From positions 1 to 64,000 of the forward strand of contig VTFK01000548.1 in the NCBI GenBank assembly GCA_009617715.1: a DNA stretch of 64,000 nucleotides. Reading direction: 5' to 3'. The DNA comes from Plectrocnemia conspersa (lineage: Eukaryota; Arthropoda; Insecta; Trichoptera; Polycentropodidae). The translations under genes and the position numbers were made by a program. The stretch's first letter is position 1; every line of letters begins with the position of its first letter. Under the pieces are notes generated by a model. The model was not told the DNA's origin. It saw nothing but the letters and a program-made list of their open reading frames with translations, and made no database searches. This document shows positions 22,809 to 36,024 of this stretch, one piece after another.

Positions 22809-25800
22809 ATGGTAGCAGTGTTGGAGTGGGCAAACAGCGCCCCCGACGACGACAACAATTACGAAATGGCCTGCTCGATAGACGTCGATCCCGCGGACAT
22901 GGAGTCGTACCGTCCCAACGTCCCCATGGCCGTGCTCCTCTGCCAGGAGTCGTCGCACCCCTTCCTCAAGAGAACGCTGCAACTCAGTCAGACCGTCAGG
23001 GTAATATGCAACAATAAAAATTATAATACATTCGTGTCTAAACTCTAATAGTTCAATACAATAAATGCCCTGGTAATCTCTGATTATCGGTATAGTGAAT
23101 GCGGAGATGATTAGCATTTTTGTTTATTGCGCTTTTAACGCGCATAAGTGACAAGTCCCTTTTTCATGGTCAATGCGTCAAATTCAATCTGCCGTGTGAT
23201 GTGTGACAGCAACACAGTTACAACAACAAAAAATCATAACTTTTTAACGAAAAGGAATTAAAATACAATAATAGCCCAAGTGTTTTTTGACTGGTATTGG
23301 TACACCATATACTATACGGGCGCATATGTATCAAGAAATAATTAAATTTACATTAAATAAAGCGTTTTTTACATGCACATAATAATTTACGTAACATTAA
23401 AATAATTATGAATAATTGAAAATAATAAAATTTGCTTATCAAATCACCGAATTAAACTTTTATATTTACTAAATAAAATAATCAGTGTTCAAACATAATT
23501 ACATTATCACTTTAAATTTAATTACATATAGTATTTTGTAATATTTAATTTTGGTATGATATATGTATTATACATAGAAACAGGTACCCTTATGCAGAAC
23601 TACCCCATAGAATTTACACTTGTAGCAAGTCAAACTTTTCGACTTCTTTATTAGATGCATTTTTCAAAATATGGTCAAAAAATAACCAAAACACTATCGT
23701 TATAATTGATTATTACATGATAAAATATACATTTACATGCTTGTTATTATTTATTTACATGCAATGTACAAATGTTACAGTGAATGTGCATTTTTAGTGA
23801 AGTTATATTATTATGTACTAGCGAAAATATAATTTTGAAATTATATGCTGTACTAAAATGTATGAAACTTAATTTGATAGTTTCGAAACGTCCATTTTCT
23901 GTTCAAACCCAAACCTAACCTATACGAATTAAACAAACCCAACTTGTAATAGTACAATAGTTATAAAAATATAAAGTTTTGAACATAATAAAAATAAAAT
24001 GACGTCAACTTTAACAAACAAAAAAATTAAATAAATAATATTTCTTAACGTATATTATAGGTAAAATTATATATTATATAGTTAACAAAGTATTTTGTTG
24101 AACAGTCGACAATATAACAATTAAAAAAACATATTTGAGATTGTCACATTATATTTTCCATTATTTTATTTACAACTCTAAGGAATATCAAATATTACAA
24201 TGATTTAACGTTTGAACCTTTAAAGTTTTACTTTTCAAACATTTGTTGAAGCAAATTTATCAATTATTTTATTAAAATTAATCTCTTTTCTAAAATTACG
24301 CTCAATCGATAAAATTGTCATATTTGATCATTTTTCCTGAGCAAATAACGATCTTAAACAGGTTTTTATAATTTTTAATTTACTGAAGCCTCGTGTAGCA
24401 TAGGTTACAGTGACTGCTAATGTTAAGATTATCTTACGCAATATCAAAATTCAGATATGACTGTATTAATTTGTATTCATGCATTATTCTTAAGATATTT
24501 TAACTTGCAGCTGTCTTGCTATCTGGAAATAAGGCAATTTTCTGATTTTTAAACTAATTATTTCTGATTATAATTCATTAGAATTAATATTGTTAGAATA
24601 TTTGAAGGCAAAATCATAAACTGCTTTATGTCAAGTTTCTGCATTTATTTATATCAATTTTTCTCCTGTTAAAAATTCGAAATGTGATGAAGTTTCTTAG
24701 TTTTTTATATCTATATATGTTGTTTTATTAAAATATCTCTATCACTCCTTTCATTTCTATTGTAAATAAAAAATTATCATCATAAGGAACAGATTGTTGA
24801 GATCAATCATATAATTGAAAAATTTACATACTTTGTTTTCAAATTCTGTAGACAATTCCATTTCTGAAGCCAATTTCTTATGTTTAGAAAAAATTTTCCC
24901 ATATGGTGTCTCTCGTTTGCTGCAAGGAATTAGATAATCCTTGCATAAAACCTGAAGCTTTAATTATAGTCATCGTTTTTGGCTGCAAAGCTTTGTTTAC
25001 TCAATCAACATCTTGCAATATTAAATTTCATGCAGAAAGTGTGCACAAAAAAAATATTTGTTCCAATAATTCGACACATAAGGATTGTTCATTTTGTAAA
25101 TCCATTAACATGTTATAACATGCATTAACCACTTCCCGGTCACAATACTTTTTTTTAAAATGACTCAACTGACCCGACCTTTCCTATGCAGCGGTATAAA
25201 AAAATGTCATGTCATCATTTAAAAATATTCGTACAAATTTAATTTTTAACAAAAAAAATTCTCCAAAAATTTGCTGATTTTTGCGATGAGAATTCATAAA
25301 ATACAAATTTCTGAGTTTCGGGCATAACCGGGAAAGGATTAAAGAAAAGTATTTCGATTCTTTAACTCTAGAAATAATTTTCTCTCGAACATGATTCCCT
25401 AAGAGTAAGAGAAAATCGTCTTGAATTTTATTATAAAAATATGAAACAAACCTCTTATTGTATCTGCTTATTAATTCTATTAGATTTAAAACTTCGTTTC
25501 AATGATATTTCTATATGGCTTCATAAATTCCTTATTTTCATAATGTTGCATATTTATTACATACCGTTTATACTGAAATAGTTCGAATTTGATTTTCAAT
25601 ATATATATTTTTCCTTATTATGTAGTAATATTTAACCTTTAATATATATTTTTTTTTATGATAAAAAAATCCATAATTATGTTCACCAATGGTTTATTGC
25701 TACCAATAAAATAACATCTAACACAACACATAAAATATTTCGCCAATTTTATTTTTCCATCTGTATTGCATTTTGCAATGAATCATTTATAAAACCAACC

Positions 25801-28800
25801 GTTTTCAGCTTCTTTTTAAAACATTTCTATTGAAGATATATTCGTCACAATGGAATGCAGAATTCTCATGATTGGAAATTCTGTTTAAATTCTTCCAATA
25901 TTTAAACCCTCGATTTTGATTACAAATAACAGAACTGATTTTCTTTTAATGAAAACAATGCATGGAAAACAGAATAACGATATAGATGTTTCTGAAAAAA
26001 TAAGCCAATTACGATGAATTCGGTGTTTCAAATTTTTTTCGAAAAGTTTCTTTCATTCTCTGATGCTTTGAATTATATGTGTATTCAAATAATTTTTAAA
26101 TGAAAAAATAGGGTTCTGTTGGATTGACGGAAAAAGACAAAAGGCGGATGGGTTCAAAGTTGTTGTTTTTAAATTGTTTTTAATTGTTTTTAAAACTCTT
26201 AGCGGCTCGTTTAAATTGCAAATTTCAAAATATACTTGACGTCTTTTTATGATCTGCTACTCAAACGAACCTTTAAATGCACTCACAAAAAATAGTTAAT
26301 ACATAACCAGAAAATTTTATCCCGCATGCAAAAAACTTTGAAAGCTATTGTTTTCACTGAGATGTTAAAGAAACTCCAAGAACATAAAACGATGCATTGA
26401 GAAAAAACTTGGTTAATAACAGTAGGAGTATAATTTAAAAAATCGACGTTATCGAAAAAAACAGATCTTCATAGTTAAAATGACTTATTGGAAATCAGTG
26501 TGTAATTCTTCATATAAATCAAGTAATCTATCTTTGTGGCAAAATTCTTGCTGTACAGTTTTATTTATATTGTTAATTATACATTTCAGATCGGAAGATC
26601 TATGCCCAAGATCAAAGCAGATCCTAGCAACGCTATCTTCGATTGTAAAGTATTATCCAGGCACCATGCATCCTTGTGGTATGATAATGGACACTTTTAT
26701 CTCATGGTGGGTGACAGTTTCGTAAGCAATATCGTAACGTACAAATCAATACTGATTATACATATTTTTTTTATTTTAGGATACGAAAAGCAGTAACGGA
26801 ACATTCATCAATAACCGTCGTCTCTCGGAAGGCGGCACCGAATCCATCCCGTACGAGGTCTCGTCCGGTGACTCCGTCAAATTCGGCGTGGAGGTCGTCG
26901 AGAACTCTGGCAGTGTAAGTCCTGTAAAAAATTTACTCGCAATACTTAAATTACATATTTCTGATTGGTTAGCGTTCTCAGGTGACGCACGGATGCATCG
27001 TCGCCACCATAAAGCTGTACTTGCCGGACGGCAAGGAGGCTAAGGTGCCCCCAAACATGTCCATGTCGACATCCTATTTCGAGGAATTGCAACACCTCAA
27101 CAGGATCATACAGGTTGTGTACGCACTATAATTTTGAGCAATGACATGTGCGACGATGCTAACGGTCTGTTTCAGGAAGCGGCCGAGAGGGAATGCATGC
27201 TGGAAGAGAAGCTGAACGCTTTAAGACAGCAGGTGGAGAGCTGCCGCAATGCAGTGGATTCCTCGTGGCACGCTCAAGTGTGCGAAGACCACCTGTTGTA
27301 TAGGGTGAATTTTTTAGAGAGGCGACTGGCCGCGTCCAACAGTAACATTCCTCAGTCTGAAGTTGAAAATCTGCTTGAGGATAAATATAAATACGAGGTA
27401 TGTAATTTTTTTCAAATCAGAATTTATGAACTAAAATTTTAACAACAACTAAAACACTGTTGATCCATATTTGATGATGCAAAATGAGAGTTCTTGACCT
27501 ACATAAAATCGACCAGGACCTGAAAGTCTCCTATTCCAAAATCATAGTGTTCCATTCAATCTTAGCAATACAAACCCCCACTATTTTGAAACTTTTCCAA
27601 CTACAGAACTGTTGCCATGTTGATTTTTGAACTTTCTAGTCCACTCATACACTTTCTGGAGTGACAGACATGTATCACCATAATGAATGAATTTCAATAC
27701 TTTAGTACTTGTTGCAAGTGCAGAAGCCTAAGACTATGGAACACGAACCTATGTATAGGAAATAATATTATTGTAGATTCATTATATAATATAATTTTTA
27801 ACTGTTTATTAGGTCATCGCTAAAGAGTCCTTACGACAAGCGCAAGAAGATCGGCTCAAGTTAACCAACCAAGTGTACTCTTTGCAACGTACTTTATGCA
27901 TTACCGAGGATGAGTGTGCAGTGCTTCGAAACAACACGGAAAGGACTCACGAAGAACATCAGGTACGCTTGAGACGATTTCGCGAATGATTTTAATAGAC
28001 TTGCCGACTGATACTATTCTATCTTAATTATAGAAACTTATTTGTAAATATACGGTGCTGGAGCAGAAGTTGAAGAGTGCTCAGTACGCGCTCAGTCGCG
28101 CCGAAAACCATCTGGCCGAGGAGAAACGAAGCAACGAACAGCTGATCGAGGACCACGAACATCTTCTCAAAAGAGTATTATATGCTTTTAAAATAAACTC
28201 ACATCGATCACAGTAAGGCCTCTTTCAAAACCGCATCACTCTCGAGAGTTTCAACATATGGATGTGCACTGATTCGTTTGATCTTAAGTCAAACTCCTGA
28301 AAGGGGCCTAACGATGTTCATGACCCACCGATAATCTTCTTCGGCTCGTTGAGAGTAACCGTGTGTGTTTTTCTAGGAATTTTTTAGTAAATTCAAACAA
28401 ACTAACCGCCCGTCCAAAGGCAAACTGGATACCATAGGCATTAGGAGTACCATATTCGACGATAATAAAACTTGGGAGGATGAAGAGTCCTCGTTGTCGG
28501 AATCGATAAGAGGTTTACCCAATTACATTAAAGCAATGCTCCCCGAACAGATATTAGAAAAGGTAGATGTCTGGTTTAAATTTAAATAGAATTATTATAT
28601 CAGCTAATAAGAAAATAGTAGATTCTTGCATATTATTATTATTATTATTACTATACACATATATAAATATCCATATGCTAAAACTCTCAAAAAAAATTTC
28701 AATCGCTTTTTTATTCACTTTGTTATATATTAATATTTTATATATAAAATAAACTATTAAATCTATAACTTATATTGTAATAAACAACAATTGCTTTTTT

Positions 28801-31556
28801 TGCAGGTGGGGTGTGAATCAATAAAATCATCGAGTCAAATTAACGAATTGGAATTAAAGTTATATAATTTAAAGGAAGAATTAGCAAAACGCCAATTGGA
28901 GAACCAACAAAGCGGTAAGTCTACATATACTCGTGCATTTAAAACCCATATTGAAAGTAAAAATTGGCCGTCAGAATTTAAATTGGACTGGTCAGACTAG
29001 TACTAAGAATTATTTTGGAAGCTGGTTAGAATCATTTTTTTCAGTGGCAATAGTGTTTTTATTGTTGTAACGCTGTAGATTGCTACAATTCATCGATCTG
29101 TCTTTTGCATGTCAACAGTTAATTATCATTATCAAGGTGTTTTAGGGCCAAATTGTCAGATGTCGTCACAATAAGCCAAGCGTGCTCTCTACCGCCGCTC
29201 TGTCGTTATTCCTGCTTCGTTCATCGCTCTGAATACCTTCGCGTCATACATACAATTAAATAGATTTGTTGAGTTATTCATGGGGTATTCACGGTTTTGA
29301 TTAACAGTTTATGTGCAAGCATGCTATTTTACATGATATTTCTAAAATATAAAATTTGTCGCTTATTTATATTTATAATATTTTTTTTAATTAACATGAT
29401 CGTCCAATATTTTTATTCTGACACTGATAATATAATTATGACCATTCATTATTTTAATTCTGACCGCCCAATATTTTTATTCTGATCATATGCTATTTTT
29501 ATTTTAACCATTTGCTATTTATTCTGACAGACTTAATTTTTATTCTGACCCAAAGTTGATTTAAATTCTGACCATTTAATTTTATATTGATAGTAGATCT
29601 ATAATATATACAGAAGACCCCCCAATAACATGATAAATTGGGGACTTGCTATTTCGGTGCGTGTAGTTAGGGGACTAGAAAATACTTGTACAATTTCATA
29701 CAAAACATATGTACGAATCAAGCGCGTGTTGTGAGATATCCTATCTTTGGCTCGCTCACACATAAAGTAATGTGCATCCAAATAGCACGTCTCCAATTTA
29801 TCGTATTATTGGGGGGTCTACTATATATATCTAAAATACCGCCCGAAAAAAAAATACGATTTTTAGTGTCTTGCAAATCAAAAAAGTTTTAACCATCCTC
29901 GGAAACTTAATATTTAATATCATATATTACGTATTACTGTGGTGTCCTATCGAATAAGTGTTTAATATATAATTAAATTCACACCGGTTGTAACGTAATC
30001 AAGAACTTTTTGAGTTGCCTTAGTGGAGTGTATATTTATTATAATTTTTTGCAGCTGATAAAGTCAACGATAACACTGCTCATGCATTGGGCGACGATAA
30101 GATATTGTCTGAAAGTACGGTAAAAATTGAATCTCTCAACAACTCTTCCAACGACATACACTCAAACGATGTTACTAAACCATCTATAGTTATTAGCGAT
30201 TGTTCCGGCGAGACTATCGTTGATGATAAGTGTCGAAAAAAGGTATGCGTATTTAGGTATCAGATGTCATTGAATTGTATTTAATTATTAAATTACATAT
30301 TTTAATTTACTCAGGAATATGAAAATGACCATGTGGCTGAAAATAGGACAGAGCAAGATTCTGTCATGGCGCTTTTGGACGACATTAAGAAGCTGACTGA
30401 GCAAAACGACCAAGTGAAAGAAGATGGACCGATAGAAAAGGTAAAACCGTTAACGGTAATTTTCGTATTCTGCAATTTAAATTATCTACGGCTTGTAACA
30501 TAACGAAAAATTTAAAGTAAAAAATAAATATAGGTAAGAAAGAAGTCATAAATAGCAATTTAAAATGAAGTATTGTATTCAGAAATTTTACATTTTTCCC
30601 GATTATCTATGTCATGTGGATTATATTTAATATACAGATTTTTTATTTCTCATTTCAGATGACTTTTTTACAAGAAAAGTTATCAAACGCCCACAGCGAG
30701 ATAGCCAGTCTGAAAAACGACCAGAAGACCCTGCAGGATAAGATCGCCGATTTCGGCAATAAAATCACTGAACTGAAACAGGACAAGGAACAACTGTTGC
30801 TCGAGAGATCGAGACTGAACGATGAACTCAACGAAAAAATCCGAACTGTGCACCACTTTAGAGATGCATTTGACTCACTGGTCTGATAAAGAAAAGAACA
30901 CCGATGCCACGGCCGCGAAATACAAAGAGAACATTGCTCAATTGCGCGATCAACTAGTAGAGGCTCTGGCCGTAGAAGTGAGCGCGACTAAAACGATCAA
31001 CGACTTGAATGCGACTATTCAACAGCTGCGGGAACAGTTAGACGAAAATGTATGCAAAGCGGACGTGCTAGAGTTTAAGATTCGCGTCGAATCTTTGCAG
31101 TCGGATCTTGCCAGTAAAGAGAGGGAAGTAGAAGAGTTACAGAAGCAAGTCGATATTCTGACGGACGTTCAAGTTTCGTTAGAGGAGAAGCTTAACAAGT
31201 CGGGCTCGAATCACGTGTCTAAACCGCACAATATTGAAGAGATATCTTCGACTTTATCGGCTGCAGATTTCATATGGGATCAAGATCCGGCCGCTACTTC
31301 TTCTTCCGATCTTTCATCTTCGGCGATCAGCGTGAATCTTAAGCGGCTGCTGGAGCTGGAGGAAGAGCTAGTGATCACCAAGGAGAAGTGGGCGCACGTT
31401 AACGAGGACAGGGCGCAGCTGGCGACCGAATTACAAAACATGACTGACAAATATAATAATTTAGCTAGCCATTCAATAACGAATATTTTAATTTACCTAA
31501 TACCGCTGGTGGGTATATTGGTTTATGTGCTGCTGATGTACCAGTCGGTTTCCTGA
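22809..31556 (+). CDS. Slmap: Sarcolemmal membrane-associated protein (SLMAP), complete
   Basis: Thirteen coding exons: 22809-23000, 26590-26706, 26780-26914, 26982-27113, 27176-27397, 27813-27962, 28034-28174, 28377-28562, 28806-28914, 30055-30242, 30315-30440 and 30659-31556, the last read with a one-base correction (the first exon list thus has 12 blocks; an upstream UTR exon may add one). Phases match at every junction. The product is about 864 residues. The FHA domain spans about 40-165 (IGRS 65-68, SRHHA 87-91, SSNGTF 107-112), the phosphopeptide-binding core. Coiled coil follows to about 840, and a C-terminal tail anchor ([15 protein letters not shown]) ends in SVS. SLMAP recruits Hippo/MST kinases to the STRIPAK phosphatase complex and sits on ER, nuclear-envelope and centrosomal membranes. 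In the last exon, an A6 run (30834-30839) shifts the frame; with A5 the coiled coil reads through. Human SLMAP is about 810-830 residues. Confidence 0.92.
23816..23928 (-). repeat. Dispersed repeat, copy 1 (SLMAP intron 1)
   Basis: The reverse complement reads AGGTTAGGTTTGGGTTTGAA, then CGTTTCGAAA, AGTTTCATACATTTTAG, CAGCATATAATTTC and ATTATATTTTCGCTAGTA. The same series occurs on the plus strand at 42763-42895. Non-coding, about 115 bp; class unknown. Confidence 0.55.
25129..25338. mobile_element. TTAA-flanked MITE in SLMAP intron 1, 210 bp
   Basis: Flanked by TTAA at 25125-25128 and 25339-25342. The left end is CCACTTCCCGGTCACAATAC; the right end complement is TCCTTTCCCGGTTATGCCC. The shared core is TTCCCGGT. 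Non-coding. The TTAA duplication points to piggyBac-type mobilisation, with end sequences different from the elements at 7744 and 61179. Confidence 0.68.
28960..29582. mobile_element. Foldback-like element with TTCTGACC subrepeats, copy B
   Basis: Lies in the SLMAP intron between the exons ending 28914 and starting 30055. The left end carries GGCCGTCAGAATTTAAATTG and GGACTGGTCAGAC. The right end carries the inverse in at least six iterations: ATTTTTATTCTGACA, TTTTAATTCTGACCG, TTTTTATTCTGATCA, TTTATTCTGACAG, TTTTTATTCTGACCC and TTAAATTCTGACCATTTAA. It is homologous to copy A at 14949-15466 through the central TATCATTATCAAGGTGTTTT and CCGCCGCTCTGTCGTTATTC blocks. The ends form long inverted repeats made of short direct repeats. 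Confidence 0.7.
29609..29825. mobile_element. MITE with CCCCCC inverted ends, SLMAP intron
   Basis: The left arm CAGAAGACCCCCCAATAACA, continuing GATAAATTGGGGACTTGCTA, pairs with the right arm (complement TAGTAGACCCCCCAATAAT, then GATAAATTGGAGACGTGCTA) over about 45 bases with few mismatches. It starts about 25 bases beyond the foldback-like copy B, so two different elements sit side by side in this intron. A related solo end is at 1240-1293. Confidence 0.7.
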
Positions 31557-34178
31557 TTTACGGCCTCGTGGGATCCTCCGTCTTTTCGTCCATAGTATTT
31601 GCGTATAGTTTTTTCATACCTAAATCAACGGTGCTATCGACATTGGAGAGGAGAATACGAAATTGATGAAACGCCGTTTGCTATTAAAAAAGAAAAATAA
31701 CACAGTGTACAGAAACGATATTAAAAATATATATATATAGAATGAAAAACGTCGATCTGATGACGACATTATATACATATTATAAATAAATAGTTAATTG
31801 TACATTTTGCAAGTGATTATTATACATAAATAACTAATATATTATTGAGATTCTGTAAATATTTTCTTTGTACGTGATGTTGCTTTTTTTCGAATATAGC
31901 AGCGTACATTGTGTAAAGTTGTTTCGATCCTCTTTTTTAATGTGTTTTTTTTTCTCGTCATGTATAATATATATATGTTTAAAAAAAAAGAGTATATTAT
32001 TATATAATATATATAAATTATTTATTATTGTGTTCTTTTTTATATGTACAATTTGTGGCTAAATAATTTCATTGTTGGATTCATTGTTAAGTAGAATAAA
32101 ATGTGAATTAATTTCGACGTGCGATTTTAAGGCGAGATTAGTGACGGTCTGTGCCATATGTTTTGAAGATAAAGCGTCGTCATCCGAAAGAACAAAGCGC
32201 ATCTTATATAATATATCCCATGATTCGGTTGATTCTAGAGGTTCGTAGGAAAATATGATAACATATGTATTTAATTCTTCATTTTTGCTTGCTTCTTTTA
32301 TATTATTTATTTATGCATTTAACATTGTTATATTATTAAATTAATTTCATTTTTAAATTATTATTTTTAAGCATTTATGCGTTGATTAGAATGTTTACCA
32401 CCGAGACGATTTGTTTTCACAAATGGCCTAAATTCTGATGATGCTAAAACAGGTCTTCCTTTTTTAATTGTTCGCAGTCGATAGTACAAATATTTGTTTT
32501 AAATGTAAATAAGTAATATCACTGTATGTTTGTAATAGGTTAATTTGTCAATAGATCCGTTCCTCTTGAAGTTCTGCCCAATTCCAAATGTGAACTACCT
32601 AGAATCTAGGATTGTTGACAGTCATCTGATCGCAACAAAAATAATAAGTCTAGAATCCATCTTGAAGATTAATACTGACATTTCTTAGGTTTTGCTTTGT
32701 TTTTCCAAAAAGAAACGAATAATATAATATTTCATTTGATCATCGAAATAAGGAAGAACTTAAGAGGCGCCCTGTTCGTTATAAATGATGTACGAATATG
32801 TTTACAGTCAATCGGTGAAGGTAGATATTCTAGCTACATATATAAAACGTTAGCTTTTACATAGTCCATTCTCCTTCTTTGTGCAAATAGATGCTATTTA
32901 ATATTATTTTATATCTATGTTAATGCAAATATTGTTGCTATTATTATTTTAAACATAAAAAGTTAAAATATTTTATAAAGAATTTTATATCTTCATATTC
33001 GATTGTATTGTGATAGTGTTAGGTGGTTCGATTAAGGATAGTTTTATCGGACGACGCGTCTGAACGTCCCGTGCGTACGGTTAAATTAGTGATTGTGATG
33101 TGATTAGCGGTAGGAAGTTGTATTGTTAATCGTCAGCCACGTACTAAATGAAAAATCGTACATTTACATTATATAATATATATACACACATACACGCGCG
33201 CGCGAACCATTAATTTTTATTCAACGCATGGATAGAATGGGAGTTTCAATTTTTTACATATTTATAATGAATAAAATATATATATATATTTAATTATCCC
33301 ATCTGTTAACTAATATTATTTTGATTTTAATTTATAAATATGTATACAAGCACATTGAAATTATTGTGATGCGCGCTGCAATTGCTGCAATAAATTTACA
33401 TATCTTGTATCGATACAAAATTTTATTAAATGATGAGGTTTGTTGACGTTTAATATTTAAAAAGTTGTACTAATTGTTTATTACGCTTTTTTTTGGAAAT
33501 GTTTAAATCGAATATACTCTTTTGTACATACTCGACTAGTGCGTCTAAACTGTCAATTCTTTGAATTAATTTTCATTTCAATTGAGAAAAAAATAATTAC
33601 CATCGATTGGAATTTAACAAAATTGTATTGGAATAAGCCAAAGCTTATATTTTTAAGAAGTTTTTCTCGTCGAATTGAGATTTCAGACGGCTCTGAAATG
33701 CCACGTCGTTTCAAAGCACATTAGGTGTGAATTGTAAAAAAAGATGTTTCACTGCCACTCGAGAGTAATTTGATTTATCATATATAATTGGTTTGTTGTA
33801 AAAATTGTTAAAATTAAATAACTTGTATAAAATTATATGTTTTTTTATTATTTGTCCTATAAATTTGTATGTAAATTATTAATGCAGTTTTGTATACTAT
33901 TTTTTTCACATAATCGGATTGTAAGAAGGACTTGTTTTACTTTTACCTATCGCAAAGTATAAAGAGATGTTATTACAGAATAACTGCTAATGTTTACAAT
34001 ACTATTGAAATCTATTGTAACGATGATCATTAAAATGTATGATTGCAACAACTTAACAAATGCTCTAAATTTTGATCAACGAAAAATGACGATGAAACAG
34101 CAGTTTCACAATGCAATAATGATTTTATAAATACATATTATTTAGTTAATACAAGTTGTTCTAATTCGGATTTACTAT
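31557..34178 (+). other. SLMAP 3' UTR and intergenic
   Basis: Very AT-rich. Candidate SLMAP poly(A) signals AATAAA occur at 31785-31790 and 32095-32100. A short CA/CG microsatellite (TACACACATACACGCGCGCG) is at about 33183. A 61-codon plus frame at 33539-33724 has no recognisable feature. No other gene was seen. Confidence 0.5.
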
Positions 34179-34970
34179 ATGAGCAGCACTGTAAGTCAGA
34201 CACCTGTCAGTAATCACGCATGCTCAAAGTGTGAAATGTTAATTTGCGAAATGGATCGATTAACCACCGCTCAACACGTTAAAATTGTTCAATTATTCTA
34301 CAGAAATAATAATTCTGTACGAACTGTGTATCGAAGTTTATGGAAAGATTATGGTCAATTTCATCGTCCTACCGAGCGAAAAAATTCGCAACGTAGTGAA
34401 AAACTGATGAAATTGGAAGCGCTGGAGATAGGGCAAGGTCTGTGCATCATCGTGGCGCTCGTTCAGCTGAGAGTATTGCTGCTGTAAGCAAAAGTAGCCA
34501 AAGTCCCGGAATTGTCGATTCGTCGGCATTCGCAGCTTTTGGGCTTTTTATGGCTTCTTTTACCTGTATAAAATTCAGATAACACAAGAATTTAAACAAA
34601 AAAAGCTCAGAGACCATGAACAACGAAGAACTTGCCCATATTAAGCAAAATTGGCGCATATGGGGCGAGGAATATCCTCATGTGATTCATGAGAGACCAT
34701 TACATGCTCAAAAAGTGACAATGACATTACATGAAAAAGTTGTCAGACGGCGTCATTGAGCCTTATTTCTTTTAAAACTATGAAGGTTGGACTGTAACAG
34801 TCAATTATGAGTATAATAGGCGCATTATAACAGAATATTTTTGGCACGAATCAAAGATATTGACGTGAAAAACACGTAGTTCAAAGAAGACGGCGCAACT
34901 TGTCACACATCGGGTGCAACGTTGGATGTTTTGCGTGAAAAATTCCCAGGTCGCATTATTTCAATATTGT
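34179..34970 (+). pseudogene. Mariner transposase pseudogene, copy 2
   Basis: The ORF begins at 34179 and keeps the mariner helix-turn-helix region (MDRLTTAQHVKIVQLFYR at about 34251; NSVRTVYRSLWKDYG; RPTER). It is followed by frame-broken catalytic remnants: IWGEEYPHVIHERPLHAQKV at about 34655-34730, DIDVKN, and KEDGATCHTSGATLDVLREK at about 34880-34950, where active mariners have QDGA. Several stops and frameshifts are present, and the middle third is poorly conserved. It is non-functional and belongs to the same family as 16439-16672, since even the 5' leader (CAGACACCTGTCAGTAATCA) is shared. Confidence 0.82.
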
Positions 34971-35189
34971 TATTTACATGCACGACCAGACAGTGATAAC
35001 AGGGCCGCCTAGAGAAAAATCGTGTCCCGGTGCTTGTTGTTGCCTCCCCCCCTCCTGATATCTAAAATATAATATTTAAAGACATAGTTCGCACAATTAT
35101 GTATTTTTTGTATAAATAGAAATAAAAATCAAAAATGTAAATAAAAACCATTTCATATTTTTTTCACTGTAACCTAGAGACCCTATGAC

Positions 35190-35650
35190 ATGGTGTTTTG
35201 GCGACGGTGGAAATTTGACACAGATTGAGCCGCTGCAGTATTATTTATTGAGTGTACATTGTCACGTGTTATTTAATATGTCTTTGAACAGTGCACGAGG
35301 CATCACCGATTGTTGCTTATCTGGCAAAGTTCTCCAAGAGAATGTGCTGCCCCAGAGTGCTGCCAAGTGCCGCCAAGTAGCCACTCCAACCAAAAATAGT
35401 GATACTGGGATACCATCAGTAGCTTCGGACTGGGCTATCAACAGCAGAATATCGATCGGTCGATAGGAAGCATCGTGCTCAAGTGTTAGGGTCAGACCAT
35501 AGGAAGCGGATGGAAGCACCTCGGAACCTTTTTTAAGTACTGGCCATAATAACACCTATACGTATATAAATATACCCCGACAGTGTATTGTAAAAATACA
35601 TAATGTAATAAATAAAGAAATGGAGATCCGATACTCGAAAACTCATAATT
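35190..35650 (+). repeat. LTR-like repeat segment
   Basis: The block at about 35385-35475 (ATAGTGATACTGGGATACCA, then CATCAGTAGCTTCGGACTGG) recurs at 42370-42500 in diverged form. It is followed by a TATA-like TATAAATATACC (about 35563) and then AATAAAG (about 35610), an order seen in U3-R-U5 of LTRs. No internal coding region adjoins it. A solo LTR is possible but unproven. Confidence 0.35.
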
Positions 35651-36024
35651 GGGAAATATTTATTTGAATAATGTAAAAATTATTCGATCAATCAGCTGAA
35701 TTTCAAATAAAATTTTCCTAATTTTTTTACTTCATAAAAAATGATCCGGGGGGTAAGATCATTTTTGATCGACTGATCACCATGATCGTTATTTTGTTTA
35801 TATAAATATTATCATGTTAAGATGAAAAACTAATGAAATAGATTAGCCTAAAGAATAACTAAAATGCAGCTTGTCTAATATCATACAATACCAAGAATAA
35901 TGTTGTTATTAATTTAATCATTATATTTTATATAATTTTTTTGTTGGTTTCTATAATTTTATTTATCTTTTTAAAAGACGCAAAATAGGATTATCTATTT
36001 AAAAATAGTTTTGGCCGTAAATAA

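Noticed and set aside
22443..23117. Minus-strand and alternative-frame ORFs opposite SLMAP exon 1
   Set aside because: Shadows of the GC-rich leader and the SLMAP coding strand; the plus frame with [13 protein letters not shown] is the real one.
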